Shown: positions 49,607 through 62,053, counted from the first letter of the stretch. The stretch: DNA of 64,000 nucleotides from Poa pratensis (GCA_947311845.1 CAMZMU010000027.1:32131723-32195722), one strand, 5' to 3'. Notes: a model not told the origin generated them from the sequence alone. Program-made: numbers and translations.

Positions 49607-52127
49607 CCTGTGTTGCCGATTTTCAACCCATTGGCTAAGTCGCAACATGATATTAACATACCAACCTTATAATAACTTTGTGAATTCTCACTGGTGGCTT
49701 GGAAGGAGAGTGAGACCTGTACCTCCTGAAAAAGGTGTATATCCTCTCAATCACTTGCATGAGTGCGATCTGGTAAGTTGTAATTTTTTTCATGTGTTAT
49801 TATGTTAGCATGTTGTTTTACGAGAGCTACCTGTTCGAACAGTAGAATAAGGACTATCTTGCCTGCCTGAAATCAATAGGATCTCAGTCTGAAAAAAATG
49901 TTGGATGTTCTCAAAGAAATTCTCGGAGTATAGGATGCAGAGGTTGCATTTTTACTCCCTGTGTAAAAATTTAAGAACTACCATATTATAGGAATGTAGT
50001 TAGCTCAACCTGCTCTTTTGGCACACCGATGGCTCAACCAATTTATGTGTAATGATATGTTTGGTTTCCTGGGAAAACTTAATACCGGCATCACTAGGTA
50101 AAATTAGGTGTTCGGTACCGAAAACAAAAACCCAACAGTGTCAAGCAAACTAGTCTGCATGGGCTAGAAAATCTTTGCCCCACTAGCTGAGCCAATCTGG
50201 CCCACCTTTGTTGACTACAAGTGAGAAAATACAAGGCTCAACTTTCAGCCATGCCAGTGAATACTCTAATACGTGCTTAAATTTGACTGGTATACTAGCA
50301 GCTAGCCAAATAAACCTAGCAAGTAACCATGACGTGCTAGACTATAGTTTAAACGAGTACAACGAGCCTACCCTAGCTAAGCCAGGTGAGCTCATACTCC
50401 AAGAACACCCTTAGTCTCTGTGTCTACTACATGTGCAGTTCATCCAATGCTAGATGAAGCAGATGATCTTTGTATTGTGGCTGACATCCAATGGTAGATG
50501 AAGCAGATGGTCTTTGTATTCTCTATTATCTGTACCAGTATACAACCCCATCTTTCTGCACATAGAGAACTGGCTGCGGCTAAATTTACATGATTTGAAA
50601 CCATATACTCAAACTGCTAATTGTATTCAGTAACAATAAAGTACGCCATCCAATCTCTGTAAGGTGTATTAGTTGTCTTCGTAGGTAATTGCTGCCTCGA
50701 CAATTCTATGCAAAATTTGTCGGTAAATAACAACTCAAGTCACTAGAACTATTAGTAACTTCTAGTTGCTGGCTACTTGGGATTTTGCTTGAAATATATA
50801 TTGCATCTTTTTTCTGCAATCATGCATGCTTTTAAGTGAGTTACTCCTGAGAAATTGTTTTGGGGGTTGCTAGCTCACGGTCAGCTGTATGGGAATTCCC
50901 ACACAGTCGATTCCGTGGGCCTGAAAACGTGCTGTCCGAACGTGTTTTCCCCCTCCAGATCATACCCAGCTTGGTCGTCTCTATTTTTTTTTTTTTTTGC
51001 GGGTAAGCTTGGTCGTCTCTATTCTTCATGCCGCCATCCCAAATCTGAGCCACCACCATCTAGTGCCGTCGATGTTTTTCACTCATGTTGCAGATGATTT
51101 TATTTTTCAAACTAAAAAGCAGAGAGATGCAGATGATGCTAATTGTCAAAGCAGTTACTGAGCTTGGTGTCGGTAGCAGTAGAAAGTGGTAAACAGAGGC
51201 ACGGGGTTTGTCCTTTCAGTTGCAGGCACATACCATCTCCCCTTGTGCTAAGTTATTTTAACTTATTACAGGATTGTGATTTTTTTTTGAAGAATGACAC
51301 AATTTTCCAGTTGGGTTGCTAAAAATAAAGCTACTAGATGGTATGGCTAATCGACTAATTTTGAACAAAATTGCTCTTCTGTTATATTCACTGCAAACAT
51401 TAATTGATCAGCTTGGATGAGCATATCGAACACATTTATACTTTGCTGCTTCTTCACTACACAAGCATTTGTGAAGAGCATGAGGTACTACTACGACTGT
51501 AAACCTTCATGCACAAACGTATCTTCCAATTTAACATGTCAGAGGAAATGATGTTGGATAATTTGTTTATGTTTTGTTTACTCAGCACTACCGCAGAAGG
51601 TAGAATATGTAATTCTATGTGCCATTTGGTATGTCATAGTCTGCATGAGTTTCAGAAGAAGTCCTTCAATTTGCTTGATGCTATATGAACACTAGTCTGC
51701 AATCCAGTTTTCCTAAATATAATGTTTTTGTGTAATTACCTCATAATTAGAACAAGTAATTGTGATGACAACAAGCATAGTAAAAAAAGCTTCTTTATGG
51801 CACACTGCTGCTTCCAAATTAAACACAGGAGTACATGTAAACCAAAATGTACACCACATGATTAGAGAGGAACAGTAGATGGAGCAGTGATGTAGCGGAG
51901 GTGCTGCTGACCATAGGAACCGAAGCATGGCACGCGGAAAATAACCAAACCACCATTGTTACTGCCGGAAGAAATGGGAAAGGCTGCCTACCAGGGTGGG
52001 GAAGATAGCGGAGCCCACGTTATGGCGACGCACGCGACCAAAGCAAAAAAAAACCTCTTAGGATATCATCATCTTCCAAGTCTGATCAGCTTGGAGTAGG
52101 AAACCTTAGTTGCAGGACAATTCACTG
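49607..52127. other. Intergenic DNA downstream of the LINE and the NLR gene
   Basis: No gene recognised. It holds a 40-bp imperfect tandem repeat (about 50452-50530), a 13-T tract flanked by an 18-bp direct repeat (50968-51023) and the NLR 3' UTR near 51900-52127. Confidence 0.45.
50968..51023 (-). mobile_element. Extremely truncated retro-insertion with target duplication
   Basis: An 18-bp perfect direct repeat, AGCTTGGTCGTCTCTATT (50968-50985 and 51006-51023), encloses only 20 bp: T13 followed by GCGGGTA. On the minus strand this is seven bases of unique sequence plus a 13-A tail between target duplications. That is the shape of a LINE-mediated insertion truncated almost to its poly(A). 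A simple duplication with T-run growth is the alternative. Confidence 0.5.
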
Positions 52128-54764
52128 CTACCCAAACTGTTGAATGATCTGGATAGATGGAATATGTTTGACCCTAAGAAAATCATCACCATGATCCCCC
52201 AATTTACCGAGAAAGGAGTTTGGCATTCCCACCAATCTCAACCTCTGCAATGTAGCAAGTGACTGGAACCCAGCAGGAATAGCTATGAGCTTTGCACATG
52301 ACATGATCCAGACTTCTTGAACACATGGCATTGCTCCTTGAACAACATCCCACTCCCCCAGTTCCTCAAGTTCAGTTATGATAAAGATTTTCAGCTTTAG
52401 AAAACCTGAACAACAGCATCTCATTACTTTCCCCTTGTATGCATTGTTCAGCTGGAGGAATATCAGATTTGGCAATCGAACAAGAACTGAAAGCGGGTCA
52501 TCTTCCAGCTGTGAGAAGCTCAACCGCAGCTTTGTAAGGTTGTCTAGTTGAGCAAACCAATCTGGCAATTTCTGCAAAGATCCAGCTAGGTGCAGCTTCT
52601 GTAGACATGAAGAAGGTTTCAACATTGCAAGGTCAAGTGGCCTGGTGCCATCGCTCGGGAAAATGGATAGGTATGATAGTTCCTTCATATTGTTCACAGA
52701 AGAGCATAGCTCTTTGGCATCTTCGTTGTTTAAATCCTTTATAGAAAGCTTCTTGAGTTGGGTAAGGTTTGCAATCTCACAAATCACAGCTGTGCTTGCT
52801 CGCAAACCAGTTAATATCTGGAGTTTGTCAAGTTGGGACAGTCCTATAGGGACATGAATGCTTTGGTCATCTTGTTTCATCTCTAAATGTCGTAGACTTC
52901 TTAAACATTTGATTTGGAACGCGATTCTCTTTATCTCAGTCTTCCTGATATCAAGAGTTTGCAAGTGATGGAGGTTATGCAATGTTCTTGGGAGCTTCTT
53001 TAACTTTGTTCCCCTTAGTCCAAGGTACCTCAAGTGAAGTAATCCTCCTATCTCTTTTGGAAGCTTTAGGACATTACCATCTTCAAAATCCAAAATTCTG
53101 ACTAGACCGAATCTCCTTGCAATAACATTGCATTTAATTGCAGATGGTGCACTGTTGCTGAACATGAAAACTGATCGCAATCTTTTCTTGCATTCCTTGC
53201 TGAATGATACATGAGGTGTTTGCAATGATATGTGCCGGGCACTAACACTTGCACCTTTATCAGCGCAGACAATGGAAAATTTCTCAGTTTTAGACAACAA
53301 GATGGCAAGATCATGAAGAAGATCATGAACTCTGCATGCTTTTACTCTCCCGCTGCTACTTGCTGTTGCCACTTCTATCATACTTCTGTTGATGAGCTCC
53401 ATGAGGTACTTCTCTGCAGTAATTTCAAGCGTCTCGTCAGCCTTTTGTTTCACAAATCCTTCGGCAATCCATAGCCGAATTAGTTTCTTCCTGGAGATCT
53501 GTGAGTCATATGGGATGACAGAGAGCAGCATAAAACATGGCTTCAAAGGGTGCGGGAGGTCCCTATAACTTAAGAGGAGCGTCTGCTGAATTCCCATTTG
53601 ACCGTCGCTTAGATCCTTCTGAATGCTTGCCAGGACACTCTTCCATTCAGTATCTGTTTGTTCTTTTCTGGACATCATGCTCCCTGCAGCAACAATAGCA
53701 AGGGGCAAACCGACACATTTCTTCACAATGTCCTTGGCTGTTTCCTTTAGACCATCCGGGCATATCCCATCTTGCAAAAATGCCTTTCTACAAAACAAAT
53801 TCCAGGAATCTTCAAATGGCAATGGCTGAAGCCGGTGTACATTGCTCTTTGCACCTACAATTGAGCCAGCCACGATGGCGTTACGGGTCGTCACAAGCAC
53901 TCGGCTACCACTGCAATTTCCGGGCAGTACTAGCTTGATGATTTCCCATAGTCCTCTGTCCCAGACATCATCAAACACAAGCAGAAACTTTTTACTGTCA
54001 AGGCCACTCAAGAGCAATTCTTGAAGCTGCTTCTCTCCGAGAGTGCTCGCCTCCGTAGAAGGGATCCTCATCAGCTCCTTTACCATCTCGCAGAGGACAC
54101 CACGCGGCTCCATCGTTTTTGACACATAGATCCACGAGCAGCGGTCGAAATGTTTCTTCACTTCCGGGTTAGTGTACAGCTTCTTGGCAAGTGTGGTCTT
54201 CCCAACACCTCCCATTCCGACCAAGGATATGACACTTAGTTCCAAGCCTCCATCCAAGATATGTTGAAGCAACACACCCAGATCTCCGTTCAGACCTACA
54301 ACATCTTTGTCATGAATCATACGACATGACGCTAAAAGACCATTATTCCATTTATCACTAGACTCTCTTGGTCTTTCAACCGCATACTCCAATCGGCGAC
54401 GAGAGATGTCAATCAGCTGAGCCCGGATGCGCCTGATCCGAGTACCAACGTCATGCCGTGATCTCAGCTTACCAAGAACAAAACAACCTTGTACCTGGCT
54501 CTGGCTGGCGTCGAAGATGTCGACGGCATCTTCCGAGTTGAGCACGATGTCCCTCATTTGGTCAATCCATGCTTCTGTGGCCACGCTGCCGTCAATGCTG
54601 CAAACCTCCATCTCGTGAAGGAAGAGCTGCATGCTGTGGAGCTCATCACGGAGCCAGCCGACATCGCGACCAACGGCCCAGAAGCGCCGGCCATGGTTGG
54701 TTACCCTGCTGCTAAGCAGGGAGCCTAAGCCATGGATCACAGAAGCAAGCACAGGTTCGGCCAT
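52128..54764 (-). CDS. CC-NBS-LRR disease resistance protein (RPM1-like)
   Basis: A single-exon, uninterrupted 878-residue frame. The coiled-coil domain (1-165) has the EDVID-type motif SEDAVD (77-82). The NB-ARC domain has P-loop GMGGVGKTT (183-191), kinase 2 FLLVFDDVW (260-268), RNBS-B GSRVLVTTRN (287-296), GLPLAI (352-357) and an MHD variant, VHD, at 479-481. Leucine-rich repeats run from about 560 to 860. These are cytoplasmic or membrane-associated receptors that recognise pathogen effectors and trigger cell death. All key motifs are present, so it looks functional. Start ATG 54764 (GGCCATGG context) gives the usual MAEPVLASVIHGLGSLL opening. No integrated decoy domain is seen. Confidence 0.95.
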   Translation of the reverse strand: MAEPVLASVIHGLGSLLSSRVTNHGRRFWAVGRDVGWLRDELHSMQLFLHEMEVCSIDGSVATEAWIDQMRDIVLNSEDAVDIFDASQSQVQGCFVLGKLRSRHDVGTRIRRIRAQLIDISRRRLEYAVERPRESSDKWNNGLLASCRMIHDKDVVGLNGDLGVLLQHILDGGLELSVISLVGMGGVGKTTLAKKLYTNPEVKKHFDRCSWIYVSKTMEPRGVLCEMVKELMRIPSTEASTLGEKQLQELLLSGLDSKKFLLVFDDVWDRGLWEIIKLVLPGNCSGSRVLVTTRNAIVAGSIVGAKSNVHRLQPLPFEDSWNLFCRKAFLQDGICPDGLKETAKDIVKKCVGLPLAIVAAGSMMSRKEQTDTEWKSVLASIQKDLSDGQMGIQQTLLLSYRDLPHPLKPCFMLLSVIPYDSQISRKKLIRLWIAEGFVKQKADETLEITAEKYLMELINRSMIEVATASSSGRVKACRVHDLLHDLAILLSKTEKFSIVCADKGASVSARHISLQTPHVSFSKECKKRLRSVFMFSNSAPSAIKCNVIARRFGLVRILDFEDGNVLKLPKEIGGLLHLRYLGLRGTKLKKLPRTLHNLHHLQTLDIRKTEIKRIAFQIKCLRSLRHLEMKQDDQSIHVPIGLSQLDKLQILTGLRASTAVICEIANLTQLKKLSIKDLNNEDAKELCSSVNNMKELSYLSIFPSDGTRPLDLAMLKPSSCLQKLHLAGSLQKLPDWFAQLDNLTKLRLSFSQLEDDPLSVLVRLPNLIFLQLNNAYKGKVMRCCCSGFLKLKIFIITELEELGEWDVVQGAMPCVQEVWIMSCAKLIAIPAGFQSLATLQRLRLVGMPNSFLGKLGDHGDDFLRVKHIPSIQIIQQFG

Positions 54765-55894
54765 GGAGATGCTGGTCTTCCTTCTTGTCGATGAAGGAAG
54801 GAAGGAGGAAGCTCTGTCTGCAACTAGTTTTCTGTTGGAAAGTCGAGGTCAATGAACGGTGCTGCACCACTGATTAGAAGATATTTCTCTATGCCAAACT
54901 GAGATTCTTAGGCCCACTGTCAGTTCCACATGCAATCTGGGTAATCTATTCCCTGATAAGGGGTGCATAATTTCCCAGAAGTTGACATAAAAATTCTTGG
55001 CCAGCTGGACAAATCTTAAGATGACAAATCATCAGCCCCGACCGGCCACTCGATATGGTCAACGTGTTTGCTTTTTTCTGAAGTAATTGAAAAGGCAGAA
55101 ACACGATAAACAGTTTCACCTGCTAGCTATATGCTTATTGCTTTGAGTCTTTGACTTTAACATGATCTTATTACGTAATTTTTCTTGGATGTTTTGAAGC
55201 ACTGGAGCAGCTTATGGGCCTGATGTCTAATGCACAAAGGATTTCGCTCACTCGGGCTGCCAGTATGGGCTGAAAACTGGATCATTCCATTAGAACTTTC
55301 AGTATGTTACACACTTATTTTTTTGGGCTGGGTCCGCCCTGTGTTCCATGGTTGAATTGGTTTTTTAGTGCCATGGTTGAATTGCTGCACGAGAACATTG
55401 CAGCGTTTCTGTCACCTGGACATCAAATGTGCTTGTTGCTCCAGCTCAACTTGGTGAACGAACGTTAAAGAAAGGATGCGAATTTGGGTTGGATGTTGTC
55501 ATCCAAGCAACGGAAATTCAGAGAACCAGATCGCAAGTGGCCATCCAAGTGGGCTCACTATAGACTACTGGCACATGCAAATTGCATTACTTTGAAAGGG
55601 TGGACGAACTATGGTGCCAATCTGGCGGTCGGTACAAGATAACCTAAATTCTACGAATCATAGACGACCACATGAGCGCGCTGCGAGCGGTGCGTTCTAC
55701 GACCTTCCTATCGCGTTTTTAACTAACAAGGACGGTGATTTAGCCGGTGCATATCTGCATTAGTTAGCCTCACCGATACACGAACGTCCCTGAAGATAAG
55801 ATTCTGATCGTCCTCATGTGTGGCTTTTGGGGCGCGAAAGCATAGAACGCAGGACGGCAGAAGGGATTTGGGCATTTGACAGGGTTGTGTTCCT
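54765..55894. other. NLR upstream region and intergenic DNA
   Basis: Should contain the promoter of the NLR gene on the minus strand. No clear TATA box was picked out. No other gene recognised. Confidence 0.4.
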
Positions 55895-56267
55895 GTCGGA
55901 TGCGTTCTCTCTGTGCAGTTTATGTACACTTCAACTCCCTATAGATGTCGTCATTTTGAAGAAACCCATTGTGGATGTGATTGTGAGGCCTCAACTGGAC
56001 ATGTCCGGTGCAAGTTTCCCCATGTCTTACTATCATGCCTTGTGCTGAAACCAATGGACTGTATGGAAGTGTGCAGTGTCAAACAGTCGGATGCGTTCTC
56101 TCTGTGCAGTTTCTGTTCACTTCAACGCCCTAGATGCCATCGTTTTAAGAGAAAAACTTGCTCTAGGGATGTGATGTAACTGAGGATCAACTGGACATGT
56201 CCCTCGCATGCAAACCTTTATCTTGCGCACAATACAACGAACTGTATGAAAGTGTGTAGTTTCAGCT
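55895..56267. repeat. 191-bp tandem duplication
   Basis: Two diverged units start GTCGGATGCGTTCTCTCTGT at 55895 and 56086. They match along most of their length, including 'CAACTGGACATGTCC' and 'CTGTATG-AAGTGTG' blocks. Divergence by several small indels shows the duplication is not recent. No coding potential is evident. Confidence 0.7.
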
Positions 56268-59200
56268 TTCATTTCCGGAGAATTTATAATGGCTGTCCTG
56301 TTAGTGTGTGAAGCGTACGCACCACTTTGTTTCTGTGCCAAACAAGAGCAGATAACGGGCGGCTTATTATCAGCCCCTAGATCATCTATCCAGTCACACG
56401 GCCGGGTGCGCGTCAGAAACAAAAACTCGCCACTCTAGCCGCGATCTCTCACTCGCTCAATCTCCTTAATTAGTTCAGTTCCACCACCCCCACTAGCAAC
56501 AGCTGGAGCAGCACTAGCTAGCTGATCTGTGGAGATCGATACTGTGCGTGTGCGCTCATCGTCGATCGCTCCATGTCAGTCTCGATACGCGCAGAAAAAC
56601 ACCATGCTATTTTGTTCAGTTCCGACTTTCCGTGGCGCCAATCGGGAACTCGGTTCGTGCGAGCATTGGCGCGAGATCGCGCTCGTTCGGGCTTTCTTCT
56701 AGAGAATCGATCGACGGAAGGCGAGACCTAAAAATATGCATTGTTGCCGCCAGATTGCTAGCGCGGCCAGCACCATATTTTTGTGCTGCCAAATCTTGCT
56801 TTATAAGTACTTTCAAAAGGTCTAGAGATAGATGTTCAGTTGGCCAGATCGTGGAGCCAGAACTGGGAGATACGGGGACTCAAGCTAGCGATCAAGACTC
56901 GTGACACGAGCTAGATATGAGTACCAGTGGCAAAGCATTCTTGGTGTGCAGGCAGGCAGGCAGCCACCACCATACATATACATACATGCATCCCTGTTGA
57001 GCCTTTGGGCGTGGCATGCACGGATATGGTTCCTGCAATGCAAGCGATCGGTTAGGTCGATCCCTATCGGGAACTGCATGCATGTGCTTGTGGATCCCGA
57101 AATTGGCAGAGATAAGGCCTCCCTCCACTAAAAGCAAATCACTGCACGCAGCAGCTGAACATCGACGCTGGCATCGTATCGCGCTCGATCTATCGAATCC
57201 ATCTCATCTCTTGAGAACGGACGATCGCATCGATCTGCCATCGGATTATGCTCCTGCATATCCTGTCTTTCGAGTGGATAGGCATGCACAAAGTACATCA
57301 GTACAAGTCGATCTCTGTGCATGGCCAGTTAAGGGCAAGGATATGATGCGGCCTCTGTCGATCGGCATGTACGTGCGTGCGTGCCTGACCAGACCTAATC
57401 AGATCGGTCTGCCACGGCCCAAATCTTGGATGTAAAAGATCTTTGGAGATTTGGCCGCTCACGAGCAAATGCTCCTCAAGTGGCCCGGTCGAGGTGTGCC
57501 AACACAACAGCAATGCATGCACTTCGCGAATCGATCAAAGCATGCATGCACGAGCATGCAGAGGAGGAAGGCTAGATCGAGGAAGCTCTTGACGGGACGG
57601 CCTTATCGCATCAATCGGCGATGGAGCCCAGTGTTTGATGCGGATCGCGAGCGAACGAGGTTGATGCCAGGGAATTTATGCTGTGCCGGTTTGGGTGCAC
57701 CGGCCGATCCAGCATATGGAGTGCTCGACTGTTTTTTTCTTTTCTGGAGGGAGTATCTTTGACTAGGGATCGATTGGGACGGCGAGTCATCGATCTGGCT
57801 AGAGCACATTGTTTGCATGACTGATATATAGGATTAATAATAAAATTATCTAGGATCCAAATATTATTAGCTGGCCATCCAAGAAACGCAATACTGTCCC
57901 GCGCGCAAGGCAGCTTGGACACGCTGATCGAGCAACCAAATCTGAATTTGCTAGGCTGCTAACTGTTTGCGTCGAGGGACGCATCACTCATGATTGGGAA
58001 ACATGTATTCTTTGTAATCATAATCCTCCAAATCTTAAAAGGCAGTCAAAGTTTGGCCATTGATCTGTCGCGTTTCTTTTGTGTAGAGAGCAAAGCACAG
58101 CTACACGCGGCCGGGAATATCTTGTGAAGTGTGGTCAAACTTAATATATATGCTAGTCACGCAATTATCACTTATCAGTACACTTTCCCTTATTTTTTTT
58201 GCAAGAATACACAGCTCAGATGGCAAAAGGCAGTCCTCAGCTAATCAGCGCGATTCCATTAGTTCGTGTGAGAGCACATCTTTATACCGTCGATCAGATT
58301 CAGGAGCAAGGTCTCTAGAAAGAGGGATTCAGGAGCAAAGCAGACGACGAATCGGTTGTTCACGCGTGCAAGTGGAGTGTTAAAGCTCGAGCTTTGTTCG
58401 TGCACGTGGTTAATTCTTCATTAGAGAAAGATGTTCTACGGCAGAGATGTGTCTCCGTTTGCTCGCCGGTTGTTGCCTTGATTCTGTAGAGCTGGAATCA
58501 CATGAGCTGGCCATCAGTTCCAGCAAGATATGGATACGATTTGTCTCTCCTTTTAGAAAATATAGGAGCTTATCACTCTACAAAAAACAGAGTTTATTAC
58601 ATTGTTGCGATCTTTTATCGGGATACATAATAAGCATGAAAATTTGCAAGTGTTAATTTTTTTCCAGCAAGTGTTAAAAAATTTCCTTTCAAAAAAAAAA
58701 AGTCGTGTGGCAGTATACGACAGTGGCGGCAGTGCTCTTTTCGAGAGCCCCAAAAGAATGGCGGCAGTATACCTACCAAACAAATTTAAACAACGAATCA
58801 AGTCGTTTTCTAGAATCTAGACCATATTTCGTTCATTCTTTTGTGCCGGCCGGCAAGGTGTTGAGCAAACCCCTAGAAACCGTAACAACGGTACAGTCAT
58901 GCAATACCCAGCTAGCTGCACTGCCCGAGCTTTTGAGTTAGGTCGCGCAAGGGACTGGCCAAACAAATCGAGCATTCATGGCATATCCCGTCGGAGATCT
59001 CTCCGAAAACGATTGAAGTGTGTACCGTCACAAAGTAGACAGGATTCCCATCAAGACTTACTCCGTAGAAAAAAAGGGATTAGTGTTTGTCTTGTCGTTG
59101 TAGCAGCATCTCGATCCATATCTCGCCGTAACTATCAGCATACAAATTGTCATTATTTATTCCATGCTTCTCTCAGCTTTTCAGCAAACAGTGACGAGCT

Positions 59201-59862
59201 TGTACATGTGTCTGGTCGTCTGGATTCAGGCGATGGAACTGTGCGTGCATGTTTAATGCCCGATATCGACGTGCAACCCTCTCTGTCGTCCGAGCATCCA
59301 TCAGGGGAACTGTGTGATTAAATTTGTAATCAGTGTTTACTGTTGAGTGTTCCTGATGATTAGAACATCTACTCTATGTATGATTAAATTTGTAGTTAAA
59401 TATTTTTTTATACGTGATGTACACAAAAAGACAAACGTAGAAAGTAAACTGAGTTATTTCTTACCTTTCTATCAGTCATAATTTTGTGATTTTGTGTAGC
59501 CTAAAATGCAACGTATTATCGAGCAAAATTTTATAGATATATAGATAACATGTCCACGTAAATTGTTTTTGTAATTTTTTGAAAGATCGAAATAACATTT
59601 TTGTTTTACAAAAAAATCAGGGTCACCGGAGTTCAGCAGCCAAAAAATCCTCTCTTATGTCTATCGATATTTTTCATATCATAATGGAGCTCCACTTTTT
59701 GTATACTGGTTATAATAACATATGGTTTAATTTATGCGTGCAGTCCTCCAGATATTTGTACGCGTAGTACGAGTGTACCAATATATCCGCGGATCTGTAT
59801 ATCCGAACATAATATACGCGTGCATATACACGTACTCAGGAATGAAATCCGGATATGAAGCT
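56268..59862. other. Gene-poor intergenic DNA
   Basis: Several open frames of 60-140 codons exist (for example 57016-57435 and 58899-59321 plus), but none shows a domain, conserved composition or splice structure I recognise. A promoter-like or leader-like stretch occurs near 56440-56560. I assign no gene. Confidence 0.4.
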
Positions 59863-60496
59863 GTAGCCGACAACATACATGAAGAGGAAAATGACGTATA
59901 GCCAAATCCAAATGAGCGGACAAGCAGCGTCGCCGGAGACCATGACGTGCAAGTTGGATTGTTGGAGCAAGAAACCAAGCCATCCATGACTGTTGGAATT
60001 TACTAATATTTACTAGTCCAAGATAAATTCAGAAATTCTCATTGGTACATTAATATATTTTGTTAATTGGGAAAATTAATGAGTCATTGATTAATTAGTA
60101 ACGGTCACGTTTATTACGGCCGTTTCTAATTCATTAACAGACACGGTTAATACAGCCGTTTCTGATTCACAAACACGTTTATTGGGACCATTTTTAATTC
60201 ATAAACGGACGTAGCCGACAACATACATGAAGAGGAAAATGACGTATAGCCAAATCCAAATGAGCGGACAAGCAGCGTCGCCGGAGACCGTGACGTGCAA
60301 GTTGGACTGTTGGAGCAAGAAACCAAGCCATCCATGACTGTTGGAATTTACTAGTATTTACTAGCCCAAGATAAATTCAGAAATTCTCATTGGCACATTA
60401 TTATATTTTGTTAATTGGGAAAATTAATGAGTCATTGATTAATTAGTAACGGTTACGTTTATTACGGCCGTTTATAATTCATTAACAGACACGGTT
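59863..60496. repeat. 348-bp tandem duplication spanning a Copia LTR start
   Basis: Units begin GTAGCCGACAACATACATGA at 59863 and 60211. Each has about 128 bp of non-LTR DNA followed by the LTR start TGTTGGAATT (59991 and 60339). The second unit is about 285 bp before a further nested duplication of the block AATGAGTCATTGATTAATTA (60425 and 60498). Confidence 0.75.
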
Positions 60497-60888
60497 AATG
60501 AGTCATTGATTAATTAGTAACGGTCACGTTTATTACGGCCGTTTCTAATTCATTAACATACACGGTTAATACAGCTGTTTCTGATTCACAAACACGTTTA
60601 TTGTGACCGTTTTTAATTCATAAACGGACGTGTTTAATACGGCAGTTTCTAAATCATAAACGGACGCGTTTATGGGGGCTGATTTGACTCCCAACCTGCA
60701 CTATATAAAACCGAACCAAGCCAATTTTTGGCACATATACGCAACACATGGTCTCGCATCATCGTTCCAAAACCTTGCGCCGCCGTCTTCCAAGGCTTCT
60801 CCATCCCGTCTTCCGACGTGCACCGGTAGAAGGGACAGTAGGCCTCCGGAACCCCGCCTCTTGTGATCCTGTACGGGAGAGGGTGAAA
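60339..60888 (+). mobile_element. Truncated Copia-type LTR
   Basis: Starts TGTTGGAATTTACTA. Repeated CGTTTATTACGGCCGTTT blocks follow, then a TATA box (CTATATAAAACC near 60702) and an R/U5-like region ending GATCCTGTACGGGAGAGGG. The 3' end is replaced by another repeat at about 60889. No internal domain follows, so it is a remnant. Family name not assigned. Confidence 0.55.
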
Positions 60889-61882
60889 GATCGAGGATGT
60901 CGCCTAGAGGGGGGGTGAATAGGCGTTTTAAAATAATTACGGTTTAGGCTTGAATAAATGCGGAATAAAACTAGCGTTTAATTTATCAAGCACAAAACTT
61001 AAACAAACTAGGTTCACCTATGTGCACCAACAACTTATGCTGAGCAAGATAACCACTAAGAGATAGCAAGATAGATAACTTCAAGCACGAAGGCTATCAC
61101 AAAGGTAAATGCATAAGTAAATGGTTTGGGTAAAGAATTAACCGCAAAGTGGACACGAGGAGATGTTTCCCGTAGTTCCTTCCCAATGGAAGTACGTCTA
61201 CGTTGGAGGAGTGTGGAGCCACCTAGGCGCTCCAATAGCACGGATGTGCTCACTCTATTCTCCGTGAGCTTCACCCACGAGGGATTGGCTCGTTCCACTA
61301 TGAGGTCGACTTGAGGGCGTTGACCAAACCAATACACAAAGGTCGGGGAACTCCACAATGAGTTGGAGCCTCCCAACAATGCCTCGGACTCCCTCCGAGA
61401 CTCACAAAGCCTCCTAGGGTTACAACCAACCCAAGGAGTAACAAGAACCACAAAGAGTAAAGCTTCTCAAACTTCACCTCCACGTATCACCGTGGATAAC
61501 TCAAACCGATGCACCTAATGCAATGGCAAGAACACAAGAAGTGCTCAAAGCCCTTCACTCTCAAATCCCACCAAAGCAACTAATGCTATGGAGGAAGATG
61601 GGAGGAAGAGCAAGGAAAACAACAAATGAATCCCAAGATCTAGATCCAATATGCTCCCCTCACTTAGAGGAGAGATTGATTGGTGGAGAAGTAGATCTAG
61701 ATCTCCTCTATTGTTTCCCTCAAGAATGAGCAAGAATCATTGGAGGGATTGAGAGAAAGGAAGCTTTTGAAGGTCAACAATGGAGGGCAAAACTTGCAAG
61801 AAAGGTTGGGGAACCATTGGGGAAGAAGGCCCCTTAAATAGTTCACCCAAATATCTAACCGTTGGGTGCAGAATCACGCCAG

Positions 61883-62053
61883 GGCGGTACTACCGCTGGT
61901 TTAGGCGGTACTACCGCCCCCTGGGAGGTCTGGAAGACACAACAGGATGAAAAAAACTTCCAGGCAGCGGTACTACCTCTTAACCCAACGGTACTACTGG
62001 ATAAGGGCTTCAGAACCCGTTTCTGGCGGTACCGAGGGCGGTACTACCGCCAC
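61883..62053. repeat. Cluster of near-palindromic CGGTACTACCG motifs
   Basis: At least six copies or half-copies of GCGGTACTACCGC lie within 170 bp, some perfect and some split by spacers. Confidence 0.7.

Noticed and set aside
56900..57435. Possible microRNA precursor or small gene in this GATC/TGCATGC-rich stretch
   Set aside because: No long stem matching a known plant microRNA was recognised and the open frames look random.
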